This document shows positions 56,621 through 64,000 of a stretch of DNA of 64,000 nt, in pieces (positions within the stretch are counted from its first letter, which is position 1; the number at the start of each line of letters is the position of its first letter). A program made the translations under genes and the position numbers. Origin of the DNA: Polynucleobacter sp. MWH-Braz-FAM2G (GTDB lineage Bacteria > Pseudomonadota > Gammaproteobacteria > Burkholderiales > Burkholderiaceae); NCBI RefSeq assembly GCF_018687635.1, contig NZ_CP061300.1, positions 1,943,424 through 2,007,423 of the forward strand, in the 5' to 3' direction. The notes below the pieces were generated by a model. The model did no database searches. It had not been told where the DNA came from and saw only the letters and a program-made list of their open reading frames with translations.

Positions 56621-59600
56621 TAAACGAGAACCCTCTCAATACCGCCTTGGTTTGCCTTGCTTACGTAGTCTTGCATCCAATCTTTACCAAGTAACTTTTC
56701 GGCCATTTCAACAACAATGTAATCAGCAGTGGTATCACTATCAGCATCGAATCGTGTTAAGCCTTGCAAGCAAGATGGGCAACTAGTTAGAACTTTGACT
56801 TCACCAGTGAAGTCACCTTTACGTAATTCGTTGGCAGCCTTTTCCATTTCAATCTGCTTGCGGAAGCGCACTTGAGTAGAAATATCAGGTCGAGTAACAG
56901 CCAATGTTCCCGATTCGCCACAACAACGGTCATTCTTTTGAATGGCTTTGCCATCTTCAAGCTGAATTAATTCATTAACTGTCTTCAGGGGATCTTGCAA
57001 CTTCATTGGGGAGTGACAAGGGTCGTGATACATATACTTCACACCAGTAACGCCAGAAAGCTTGACGCCCTTCTCCGCCAAATATTCATGAATATCCACT
57101 ATTCGGCAACCAGGGAAAATCTGTTCAAACTGATAGCCCGCCAATTGGTCATAACATGTGCCACATGAAACCACTACGGTTTTGATATCTAGATAATTCA
57201 GAGTATTGGCAACACGATGGAATAGAACACGATTGTCCGTAATCATCTTCTCTGCTTTATCAAATTCACCATTACCTCGTTGCGGATAACCACAGCAGAG
57301 GTAGCCTGGAGGAAGAACAGTTTGCACGCCAACATTCCACAACATCGCCTGAGTCGCTAAGCCAACTTGCGAGAACAACCGTTCAGAACCGCAACCAGGA
57401 AAATAGAATACCGCTTCGGTTTCTGTGGATGTCGTCTTTGGGTCACGAATAATTGGGACGTAATTTGCATCCTCTATATCCAATAAAGCACGCGCAGTTT
57501 TCTTAGGTAAATTGCCCGGCATTTTCTTATTCACAAAGAAAATGACCTGCTCTTTAACGCTGGGATTGCCTACCGTTGCAGGAGGATGAGCTGTTTGCTG
57601 TTTTGCAAACTTACGCAGTACGTCGTTACCCAAACGCTGTAGCTTATAACCCCAACCAATCATGGTCTTGCGGGCAAGATGAATGGTTTCAGGACTAGTA
57701 GCATTCAAGAAGAACATTGAGGCGGCAGTACCCGGATTGAAACGTTGCTGCCCCATCTTGCGCAAAAGATTGCGCATGTTCATAGTGACATCACCAAAGT
57801 CGATTTTGACTGGACAAGGCGTCAAACACTTATGACAAACAGTGCAATGTGCAGCTACATCGTCAAACATTTCCCAATGGCGGATCGATATACCGCGGCG
57901 TGTTTGCTCCTCATACAAAAAAGCCTCGATCAATAATGAGGTTGCCAAAATTTTGTCGCGTGGGCTGTAAAGCAAATTCGCACGTGGCACGTGAGTTGAG
58001 CAAACTGGCTTACATTTTCCGCAACGCAAACAATCTTTCACGCTATCCGCAATCGCACCAATATCACTTTGTTGCATGATGATCGATTCATGACCCATCA
58101 ACCCAAAGCTAGGGGTGTATGCCATGCTCAGATCAGCATGGGGCAACAATTTACCTTTATTAAAACGGCCTTCTGGATCAACCTGATTCTTGTAACTACG
58201 GAAGTCTTTTAATTCAGCTTCAGTAAGGTATTCGAGCTTCGTAATACCAATCCCATGTTCACCAGAAATCACACCATCTAATGAACGCGCCAACTTCATG
58301 ATGCGGTCAACAGAGCGATGCGCGTCTTGCAACATCTCATAGTCATCCGAGTTAACAGGAATATTTGTGTGAACATTTCCGTCACCAGCATGCATATGTA
58401 AAGCCACAAATACCCGCTTACGCAAAATATTTTTATGAATTGCTTCAAGCTCGGCAAGAATGGGCTCGAATGCGAGGCCGCCAAATATGATGCGCAATTC
58501 AGAGCGAACCTCTTCTTTCCAAGAGGCGCGCAAGCTATAGTTTTGCAACTGTGGGAAATACGTATCCATCTGCACGAGCCATTCAGCCCAACGCATACGT
58601 ACTTTTGAAATTAACTCCAAAGCCTGTTGAACGCGGTCGCCCAGAATTTCAGCAGTAGGGATTTCGTAATCCTCATCGCTTTTACCTAAAGGCAAAGCAC
58701 TCTTTTTCAAGAAGCTTTCTAGCCCATCGAGTACTTGTAACTTGTTTTTAAGTGAAAGTTCGATATTGATTCGATCGATACCATCCGTGTACTCGCCCAT
58801 GCGAGGTAATGGGATGACAACGTCTTCATTAATTTTAAATGCGTTGGTATGACGAGCAATGGCGGCCGTACGTGCACGATCTAGCCAAAACTTTTTACGG
58901 GCTTCCGCACTTACAGCAACAAATCCTTCACCAACCCGCAAGTTCGCCATTCGCACAACTTCACTAGTGGCGGCAGCTACAGCCTCCTCATTATCGCCAG
59001 CAATGTCACCGATCAATACCATCTTTGGCAAGCTATTGCGCTTTGATTTAGTTGAGTAACCCACTGCGCGCAAGTAACGGTCATCAAGATGCTCAAGTCC
59101 GGCCAAGATTGGTCCGCCTTGCTTACTTAGGCCATCTAAGTAAGCTTTGATCTCCACAATACTGGGAATTGCTTCTCGCGCCTGACCAAAAAACTCTAAA
59201 CAAACGGTACGCATGTACTTTGGCATGCGATGTAACACCCAAGTTGCACTGGTAATCAAACCATCACAACCTTCTTTTTGCACGCCGGGCAATCCTGATA
59301 AAAATTTATCAGTTACGTCTTTACCCAATCCTTCTTTGCGAAAACGTTTACCCTCAACTTCCAATAATTCTTTTTTGAGAATTCGCTCTCCAGGTTCACT
59401 ATTTCCATCAGACCAAGTCAATTGAAAACGTACTGTCGCCACATCATGAATCTTGCCCATGTTGTGATCAAGACGTTCAATATCTAACCAGTTACCTTCT
59501 GGATCTACCATGCGCCAGCTAGCAAGATTATCTAAAGCCGTTCCCCAAAGAACTGCTTTTTTACCACCAGCATTCATCGCAATATTGCCACCAATGCAGC

Positions 59601-60459
59601 TTGCATCCGCAGAAGTAGGATCAACCGCAAAGACAAGCCCAGCATGCTCTGCAGCATCAGATACTCGACGAGTAACTACACCTGCACCAGTAAAAATAGT
59701 AGAAACTTCGTGATCAAGTCCAGGCAACTTCTTGGACTTCACGCCACCAATATCTTGCAACTTCTCAGTATTGATTACTGCTGACATTGCGTAGAGCGGA
59801 ATGGCGCCACCCGTATAACCCGTGCCACCTCCGCGAGGAATGATAGTCAAGCCCAGTTCAATACAGGCTTTGACCAAACCAGGAATCTCAGATTCGTAAT
59901 CAGGCTTTAAAACTACTAATGGAAACTCAACGCGCCAGTCAGTAGCATCTGTCACGTGAGCAGCGCGAGAAACGCCATCAAAACAAATATTGTCAGCTGC
60001 CGTATGGCGACCTAATTCCTTACGAGCACGTTTACGAATTTGCTCAACATCTTTAAAGCCAATTTCAAAATTCTCAATTGCGCGATAAGCAGCGTTTAAC
60101 AAAATCTCTACTTGGTCGGCAGAATCACCAATGTTACGTTTCTTCACTTCGCCCAAGCGATGCCAAAGCGCATCAATTAATTGTTTGCGACGATCGGGGT
60201 TATCTAGTAAGTCATCCTGTAAGAAAGGATTACGTTGAACAACCCAAATATCCCCCAAGATTTCAAACAACATACGCGCAGAACGACCTGTTCGGCGAAC
60301 CCCACGCAAATCATTTAGAACGCGCCAAGACTCCTCACCCAATAAACGAATGACAATTTCTCGATCAGAAAAGGAGGTGTAGTTGTAGGGAATTTCACGG
60401 AGACGGGGAGAGCCCGCCTCAGCATCCAACAACTGGTTCAAAGCTAATGGTGCGTTCAT
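56620..60459 (-). CDS. Very large FAD-linked oxidase / 4Fe-4S / CCG-domain oxidoreductase (DUF3683 type)
   Basis: A 1279-residue fusion. In order: an N-terminal DUF3683-like region (about 1-170), an FAD-binding 4 domain (about 185-330; [17 protein letters not shown]), an FAD-oxidase C domain (to about 760; [23 protein letters not shown]), two 4Fe-4S sites ([11 protein letters not shown] near 810 and [13 protein letters not shown] near 870), and two CCG cysteine-rich domains ([10 protein letters not shown] near 1020, [15 protein letters not shown] near 1146, [14 protein letters not shown] near 1228). The layout resembles GlcD-GlcF or D-lactate dehydrogenases joined in one chain, so D-2-hydroxyacid oxidation feeding the quinone pool is likely. 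The substrate is unknown. Confidence 0.88.
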   Translation of the reverse strand: MNAPLALNQLLDAEAGSPRLREIPYNYTSFSDREIVIRLLGEESWRVLNDLRGVRRTGRSARMLFEILGDIWVVQRNPFLQDDLLDNPDRRKQLIDALWHRLGEVKKRNIGDSADQVEILLNAAYRAIENFEIGFKDVEQIRKRARKELGRHTAADNICFDGVSRAAHVTDATDWRVEFPLVVLKPDYESEIPGLVKACIELGLTIIPRGGGTGYTGGAIPLYAMSAVINTEKLQDIGGVKSKKLPGLDHEVSTIFTGAGVVTRRVSDAAEHAGLVFAVDPTSADASCIGGNIAMNAGGKKAVLWGTALDNLASWRMVDPEGNWLDIERLDHNMGKIHDVATVRFQLTWSDGNSEPGERILKKELLEVEGKRFRKEGLGKDVTDKFLSGLPGVQKEGCDGLITSATWVLHRMPKYMRTVCLEFFGQAREAIPSIVEIKAYLDGLSKQGGPILAGLEHLDDRYLRAVGYSTKSKRNSLPKMVLIGDIAGDNEEAVAAATSEVVRMANLRVGEGFVAVSAEARKKFWLDRARTAAIARHTNAFKINEDVVIPLPRMGEYTDGIDRINIELSLKNKLQVLDGLESFLKKSALPLGKSDEDYEIPTAEILGDRVQQALELISKVRMRWAEWLVQMDTYFPQLQNYSLRASWKEEVRSELRIIFGGLAFEPILAELEAIHKNILRKRVFVALHMHAGDGNVHTNIPVNSDDYEMLQDAHRSVDRIMKLARSLDGVISGEHGIGITKLEYLTEAELKDFRSYKNQVDPEGRFNKGKLLPHADLSMAYTPSFGLMGHESIIMQQSDIGAIADSVKDCLRCGKCKPVCSTHVPRANLLYSPRDKILATSLLIEAFLYEEQTRRGISIRHWEMFDDVAAHCTVCHKCLTPCPVKIDFGDVTMNMRNLLRKMGQQRFNPGTAASMFFLNATSPETIHLARKTMIGWGYKLQRLGNDVLRKFAKQQTAHPPATVGNPSVKEQVIFFVNKKMPGNLPKKTARALLDIEDANYVPIIRDPKTTSTETEAVFYFPGCGSERLFSQVGLATQAMLWNVGVQTVLPPGYLCCGYPQRGNGEFDKAEKMITDNRVLFHRVANTLNYLDIKTVVVSCGTCYDQLAGYQFEQIFPGCRIVDIHEYLAEKGVKLSGVTGVKYMYHDPCHSPMKLQDPLKTVNELIQLEDGKAIQKNDRCCGESGTLAVTRPDISTQVRFRKQIEMEKAANELRKGDFTGEVKVLTSCPSCLQGLTRFDADSDTTADYIVVEMAEKLLGKDWMQDYVSKANQGGIERVLV

Positions 60460-60593
60460 AGCGACATATTTGATAAATAAGCATTTTAATTGAGCTATCC
60501 CGATAGTGGCAGGATTCCGAGAAAGTTGCTCCTGAATTGGATAAACCCTTGCAAATCTAAGGGCTTAGGAGTCATCCGTGGTACGCTCATCGG

Positions 60594-62114
60594 ATGGCAA
60601 CGAACTATTTAAAGAAAATTTTATCGGCTCGCGTCTATGACGTAGCCAGAGAAACCGAGCTACAGCTCGCCCCTGAACTCACTAAACGGTTGGGTAACCT
60701 GGTTCTTCTAAAAAGGGAAGACAACCAGCCAGTTTTCTCATTCAAACTACGTGGCGCCTATAACAAAATGGCCCATTTACCCCCAGAAGCCCTAAAACGT
60801 GGCGTTATTGCTGCTTCAGCAGGCAATCATGCTCAGGGTGTAGCTCTTTCCGCGGCCAAAATGAAGTGCAAAGCGGTCATTGTGATGCCGGTAACCACAC
60901 CCACTGTCAAAATTGATGCCGTTAAGGCCAGAGGTGGTTCTTGGGTGGAAATCATCCTCCATGGCGAATCCTATAGCGATGCTTTCAAGCATTCTGAAGT
61001 GCTGGGCAAAAAAAGAGGTTTAACTTTTGTTCACCCGTTTGATGATCCAGATGTTATTGCGGGACAAGGAACCATCGCCCATGAAATTTTTACCCAGTAC
61101 GAAAAACCCATCGATGCGGTTTTTGTAGCCATCGGAGGCGGTGGACTTATTGCCGGCATTGGTGAATACATTAAGGCAATCAGCCCTAAGACTAAAGTGA
61201 TTGGTGTTCAAGCTTCTGATTCTGATGCCATGAATCAATCTCTCAAAGCAAATAAGCGCATTGAGATGAAGGATGTTGGCCTATTCTCAGACGGCACTGC
61301 TGTGAAACTCGTTGGCAAAGAAACGTTTCGCATCTGTAAAAAGGTAGTAGATGAGATTGTGACGGTCGACACCGATGAAATCTGCGCAGCAATTAATGAT
61401 GTATTCACAGATACTCGAAGCATTCTTGAACCTGCTGGCGCCCTAGCGATTGCCGGCATGAAGAAGTATGTCGAGAATAAACGGATCAAGAAGAAAACCT
61501 TGGTAGCTGTGGCTTGCGGAGCAAATATGAACTTCAGCCGTCTTCGCTTTGTTGCTGAACGTGCTGACGTAGGCGAGTATCGTGAGGCGATATTCGCCGT
61601 GACCATCCCCGAAGAGCGTGGCTCCTTTAAACGCTTTTGCGAACTACTCGGCAAACGCAATGTGACTGAGTTTAACTACCGTATTGGCGATCAAAACGAA
61701 GCACATATTTTTGTCGGCATTAGTACTCATAAAGCGGGTGATAGTGATGCAATTGCAAAACACTTCCGTAAAGCAAAGTTTGCAACGATTGACCTCACGC
61801 ATGATGAGCTAGCAAAATCACATTTACGCCATATGGTTGGCGGTCACTCTGCGCTAGCAAAAGATGAATTGCTGTATCGCTTTGAGTTCCCTGAGCGACC
61901 AGGCGCCTTGATGAAGTTCTTAACCAGCATGGCACCCAACTGGAATATTAGCTTGTTCCATTACCGTAACCATGGTGCTGACTATGGTCGCATTCTGGTT
62001 GGCATTCAGGTTCCCAAAAATGAGCAGAAAAAATTCCAAAGCTTTTTGGCTGGTCTAGGTTATCCGCACTGGGATGAGAGCAACAACCCTGCATATCGCC
62101 TGTTTCTTAAATAA
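60594..62114 (+). CDS. ilvA: Threonine ammonia-lyase, biosynthetic
   Basis: A 506-residue PLP enzyme making 2-oxobutanoate, the first step of isoleucine synthesis. The PLP lysine is K51 (FSFKLRGAYNK); SAGNHAQGVALSA and IGGGGLIAGIGEYI bind the phosphate and cofactor. Two ACT-like regulatory repeats fill residues about 330-500, the mark of the feedback-inhibited biosynthetic form. The ATG lacks a Shine-Dalgarno at the usual distance; AGGAG is about 23 nt upstream, so the start may be served by a leaderless mRNA. It is divergent from the large oxidoreductase. Confidence 0.96.
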   Translation: MATNYLKKILSARVYDVARETELQLAPELTKRLGNLVLLKREDNQPVFSFKLRGAYNKMAHLPPEALKRGVIAASAGNHAQGVALSAAKMKCKAVIVMPVTTPTVKIDAVKARGGSWVEIILHGESYSDAFKHSEVLGKKRGLTFVHPFDDPDVIAGQGTIAHEIFTQYEKPIDAVFVAIGGGGLIAGIGEYIKAISPKTKVIGVQASDSDAMNQSLKANKRIEMKDVGLFSDGTAVKLVGKETFRICKKVVDEIVTVDTDEICAAINDVFTDTRSILEPAGALAIAGMKKYVENKRIKKKTLVAVACGANMNFSRLRFVAERADVGEYREAIFAVTIPEERGSFKRFCELLGKRNVTEFNYRIGDQNEAHIFVGISTHKAGDSDAIAKHFRKAKFATIDLTHDELAKSHLRHMVGGHSALAKDELLYRFEFPERPGALMKFLTSMAPNWNISLFHYRNHGADYGRILVGIQVPKNEQKKFQSFLAGLGYPHWDESNNPAYRLFLK

Positions 62115-62129
62115 GACGTAAGCAATCTG

Positions 62130-63038
62130 ATGTCATATACGCTCACTGGAAAACTCGTCGTAGCAATCTCATCGCGAGCCCTGTTTGATTTTGAAGAAGA
62201 AAACCGCATCTTCGAGTCAACTGACGATAGCGCCTATATGAAATTACAACTTGAGCGTCTAGGCACTGCAGCTCAAACTGGCGTAGCCTTCCCTTTGGTA
62301 AAGAAACTTCTCGCTTTTAATGATGAAGGTGAGCAGCGAGTGGAGGTTGTGATTCTCTCACGCAATGACCCTGTTAGTGGCTTACGTGTTTTTCGTTCTG
62401 CAGAACATCATGGCTTGCATTTAGAACGCGGAGTATTCACCAGAGGTCGACCTCCATATCACTATCTTCGCTCACTGCATGCCAATCTATTTTTGTCTGC
62501 CAATGAAGATGATGTTAGGGCAACAATTGATGCGGGCTTTCCAGCCGCGCGTGTTTATCCAGAGTCCAGTAAAACTGCCGAGTCTCATCCTAATGAAATT
62601 CGCATTGCATTCGACGGTGACGCAGTTCTGTTCTCTGATGAAGCTGAGCAAGTATTTCAGAAAAAAGGCCTAGAAGCTTTTGTGGACCATGAGAGCAAGA
62701 AGGTTGACATTCCTTTGCCTCCTGGCCCATTCAAGCCCCTACTAGAAGCGTTACACAGACTACAACGCTCTACCAGCGAAAGTGGAATGCGTATACGCAC
62801 CGCACTGGTGACAGCTCGCTCTGCACCCGCACACGAACGCGCGATTCGGACGCTAATGGCATGGGGCATTGACGTTGACGAGGCGATGTTCTTGGGGGGC
62901 TTGTCGAAGAGCGAGTTCTTGCGAGAGTTTGAACCCGACTTCTTCTTTGATGATCAAACCGGTCATTGCCAATCTGCTGCATCAGTAGCGCCAACGGGAC
63001 ATGTTGTATCGGGCGTATCTAACAAGCCTAAAAACTAA
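62130..63038 (+). CDS. 5'-nucleotidase (PF06189, cytosolic 5'-nucleotidase-like)
   Basis: A 302-residue protein of the 5_nucleotid family, relatives of the eukaryotic cytosolic 5'-nucleotidase I. LVVAISSRALFDFEEENRIF, VEVVILSRNDPVSGLRVFRS, IAFDGDAVLFSDEAEQ and FFFDDQTGHC are the recognisable blocks; FDGDAVLF carries the HAD-like aspartates. It should dephosphorylate nucleoside monophosphates in the cytoplasm. It starts 15 bp after ilvA and ends 33 bp before queF, so the three likely share a transcript. Confidence 0.85.
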   Translation: MSYTLTGKLVVAISSRALFDFEEENRIFESTDDSAYMKLQLERLGTAAQTGVAFPLVKKLLAFNDEGEQRVEVVILSRNDPVSGLRVFRSAEHHGLHLERGVFTRGRPPYHYLRSLHANLFLSANEDDVRATIDAGFPAARVYPESSKTAESHPNEIRIAFDGDAVLFSDEAEQVFQKKGLEAFVDHESKKVDIPLPPGPFKPLLEALHRLQRSTSESGMRIRTALVTARSAPAHERAIRTLMAWGIDVDEAMFLGGLSKSEFLREFEPDFFFDDQTGHCQSAASVAPTGHVVSGVSNKPKN

Positions 63039-63071
63039 ACTGCAACGAGTCAAAAAGAAATAAAGTAATTC

Positions 63072-63899
63072 ATGGCAACAATTCCACTAGGGCAATCAAC
63101 ACAATATCCCGATCAATATGATCCGAGTTTGCTGTTCCCCATCCCAAGAATTGAGAATCGCAAGAAGCTTGGCATTAGTGAGAGCCAAGTATTGCCTTTT
63201 GTAGGCGTCGATATTTGGAATGCATTTGAACTGAGTTGGCTTAATCAAAAAGGAAAGCCACAAATTGCGGTGGCAGAGTTTCAAATACCAGCAGACTCAC
63301 CAAACATGATTGAATCGAAATCATTGAAGCTGTATCTCAATAGCCTGAATAACGCTCGATTTGAAGATGAAAATGAAGTTAGACATCGCTTGATTACCGA
63401 TCTATCTGCAGTTGCTGGTAGCAAAATTACTACTCGCATCAACTCTACAGAATCAACTGCCAAAATGGGCATGCAAGAAATGGGTGGCATATTGATGGAT
63501 CGTCTCGATATTGAAGTGGATCCCAATCAGCCCGCTGACCCAAGTCTACTGGGCGTCAATGAATCTTTTGGGCCTATTGAGCAATGCTTAGTCTCGCACC
63601 TACTCAAATCAAATTGCCCTGTTACTGGCCAACCTGATTGGGCCAGTGTACAAATTCGATACCAGGGCAGACCAATCCTTGAAGAAGGTTTATTGCGTTA
63701 CCTGATCGGCTTTAGACAGTTGGGTGAGTTCCACGAGCACTGTGTAGAAACCATCTTCACTGATATTAAGCGTCAGTGCAAACCAGAAAAACTATCTGTG
63801 TATGCGCGCTATACACGACGAGGCGGTCTAGATATTAATCCTTTCCGCACCGATCACAATTCTCCGTGGCCAGAAAATATTCGGCACGCACGACAGTAA
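63072..63899 (+). CDS. queF: NADPH-dependent 7-cyano-7-deazaguanine reductase (type II QueF)
   Basis: A 275-residue enzyme that reduces preQ0 to preQ1 for queuosine in tRNA. The length and two tandem T-fold halves mark the type II form. The catalytic cysteine is C182 in SNCPVTGQPDWAS with D189 nearby; the NADPH-binding motif ESKSLKLYLNS is at 81-91. It ends the ilvA-nucleotidase-queF run, 21 bp before a strong terminator. No preQ1 riboswitch was recognised upstream. Confidence 0.96.
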   Translation: MATIPLGQSTQYPDQYDPSLLFPIPRIENRKKLGISESQVLPFVGVDIWNAFELSWLNQKGKPQIAVAEFQIPADSPNMIESKSLKLYLNSLNNARFEDENEVRHRLITDLSAVAGSKITTRINSTESTAKMGMQEMGGILMDRLDIEVDPNQPADPSLLGVNESFGPIEQCLVSHLLKSNCPVTGQPDWASVQIRYQGRPILEEGLLRYLIGFRQLGEFHEHCVETIFTDIKRQCKPEKLSVYARYTRRGGLDINPFRTDHNSPWPENIRHARQ

Positions 63900-63920
63900 A
63901 CTATTAAAAACAGACAAAGA

Positions 63921-63954
63921 AAAACCCCTTGTAGGAAAACCTAGAAGGGGTTTT
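63921..63954. terminator. Terminator after queF
   Basis: AAAACCCCTT and AAGGGGTTTT form a 10-bp outer stem, with an inner TAGG/CCTA stem and an AAAA loop separated by one G-G mismatch. The A-run on the left and T-run on the right make it usable from both strands. Confidence 0.9.
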
Positions 63955-63972
63955 GTAATTTAAGCATCAGCA

Positions 63973-63989
63973 ATTAAGCAATGCTTAAT
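63973..63989. repeat. 17-bp palindrome near the window end
   Basis: ATTAAGCA and TGCTTAAT flank a single A. On the minus strand the frame ending at TAA 63974-63976 could be the last eight codons (FKYGLSIA) of a gene running in from beyond the window edge, convergent with queF. Too little is visible to decide between gene end and operator. Confidence 0.4.
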
Positions 63990-64000
63990 CCATACTTAAA

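Noticed and set aside
1..64000. CRISPR arrays, insertion sequences, prophage genes, tRNA genes
   Set aside because: I saw no direct-repeat arrays, transposase or integrase genes, or cloverleaf-forming segments in the gaps. A tRNAscan-SE and ISfinder-type search would be needed to exclude them fully.

Overview
The window reads as chromosomal housekeeping DNA of a betaproteobacterium of the family Burkholderiaceae. Polynucleobacter, or a very close relative, is the best guess. The reasons are the AT-leaning composition, short intergenic gaps, a short 79-residue Fis after dusB, the gene orders lptD-surA-pdxA-rsmA, glyQ-glyS-gmhB-plsC and ruvC-ruvA-ruvB, and a type II QueF. This is inferred from family resemblance and gene order, with no database search. 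I saw no insertion sequence, prophage, CRISPR array or tRNA gene.

Layout. 1-12.4 kb is the most accessory part: a truncated gene end, a MOSC protein, an MHS-type MFS carrier, a TRAP transporter operon (dctPQM) ending in a gamma-glutamyltransferase-family enzyme, a TRIC-type channel, MaiA, an AEC carrier, a gamma-carbonic anhydrase, an ammonium channel and two small secreted proteins. 12.5-19 kb: an OsmC protein, a rhodanese, a Na+/H+ antiporter-like protein and miaB-ybeY-corC-lnt, without the phoH gene usually found there. 19-33.5 kb: glyQS-gmhB-plsC, then the minus-strand outer-membrane operon lptD-surA-pdxA-rsmA, divergent from the MurNAc-recycling pair amgK-murU, then pepP and a ubiH-like monooxygenase. 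33.6-38.8 kb: dusB-fis-purH-ruvC-ruvA-ruvB. 38.8-44.6 kb: tyrS, anmK, erpA, argC, rplM-rpsI, a candidate small RNA and a second OsmC protein. 44.6-60.5 kb is a long minus-strand run: a 1279-residue FAD/Fe-S oxidoreductase, DUF971, ubiE, a Tim44-domain protein, ubiJ, ubiB, DUF502, aspS, nudB, an Atm1-like ABC exporter, glycerate kinase, pyrC and the RNase P RNA. 60.6-63.9 kb: ilvA, a 5'-nucleotidase and queF.

How genes work together. lptD and surA build the outer membrane; lnt, gmhB and plsC supply lipoprotein acylation, LPS heptose and phospholipid. anmK, amgK and murU cover three of the steps that recycle anhydro-MurNAc to UDP-MurNAc. ubiE, ubiJ, ubiB and the ubiH-like gene make ubiquinone. 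The TRAP operon and the ammonium channel each have an upstream 17-bp TGCAC-type dyad resembling an NtrC site, which suggests shared nitrogen control.

Most promising non-routine observations: a candidate minus-strand sRNA of about 100 nt with anti-Shine-Dalgarno C-rich seeds (43920-44021); two NtrC-like dyads (2654-2670 and 11676-11692); a perfect 15-bp-arm palindrome inside ruvA; an erpA terminator buried in the convergent anmK coding sequence; a terminator only 8 nt before the ubiJ start codon; and a GGT-family enzyme with an altered nucleophile motif co-encoded with a TRAP transporter. I did not find a clearly new multi-gene system.
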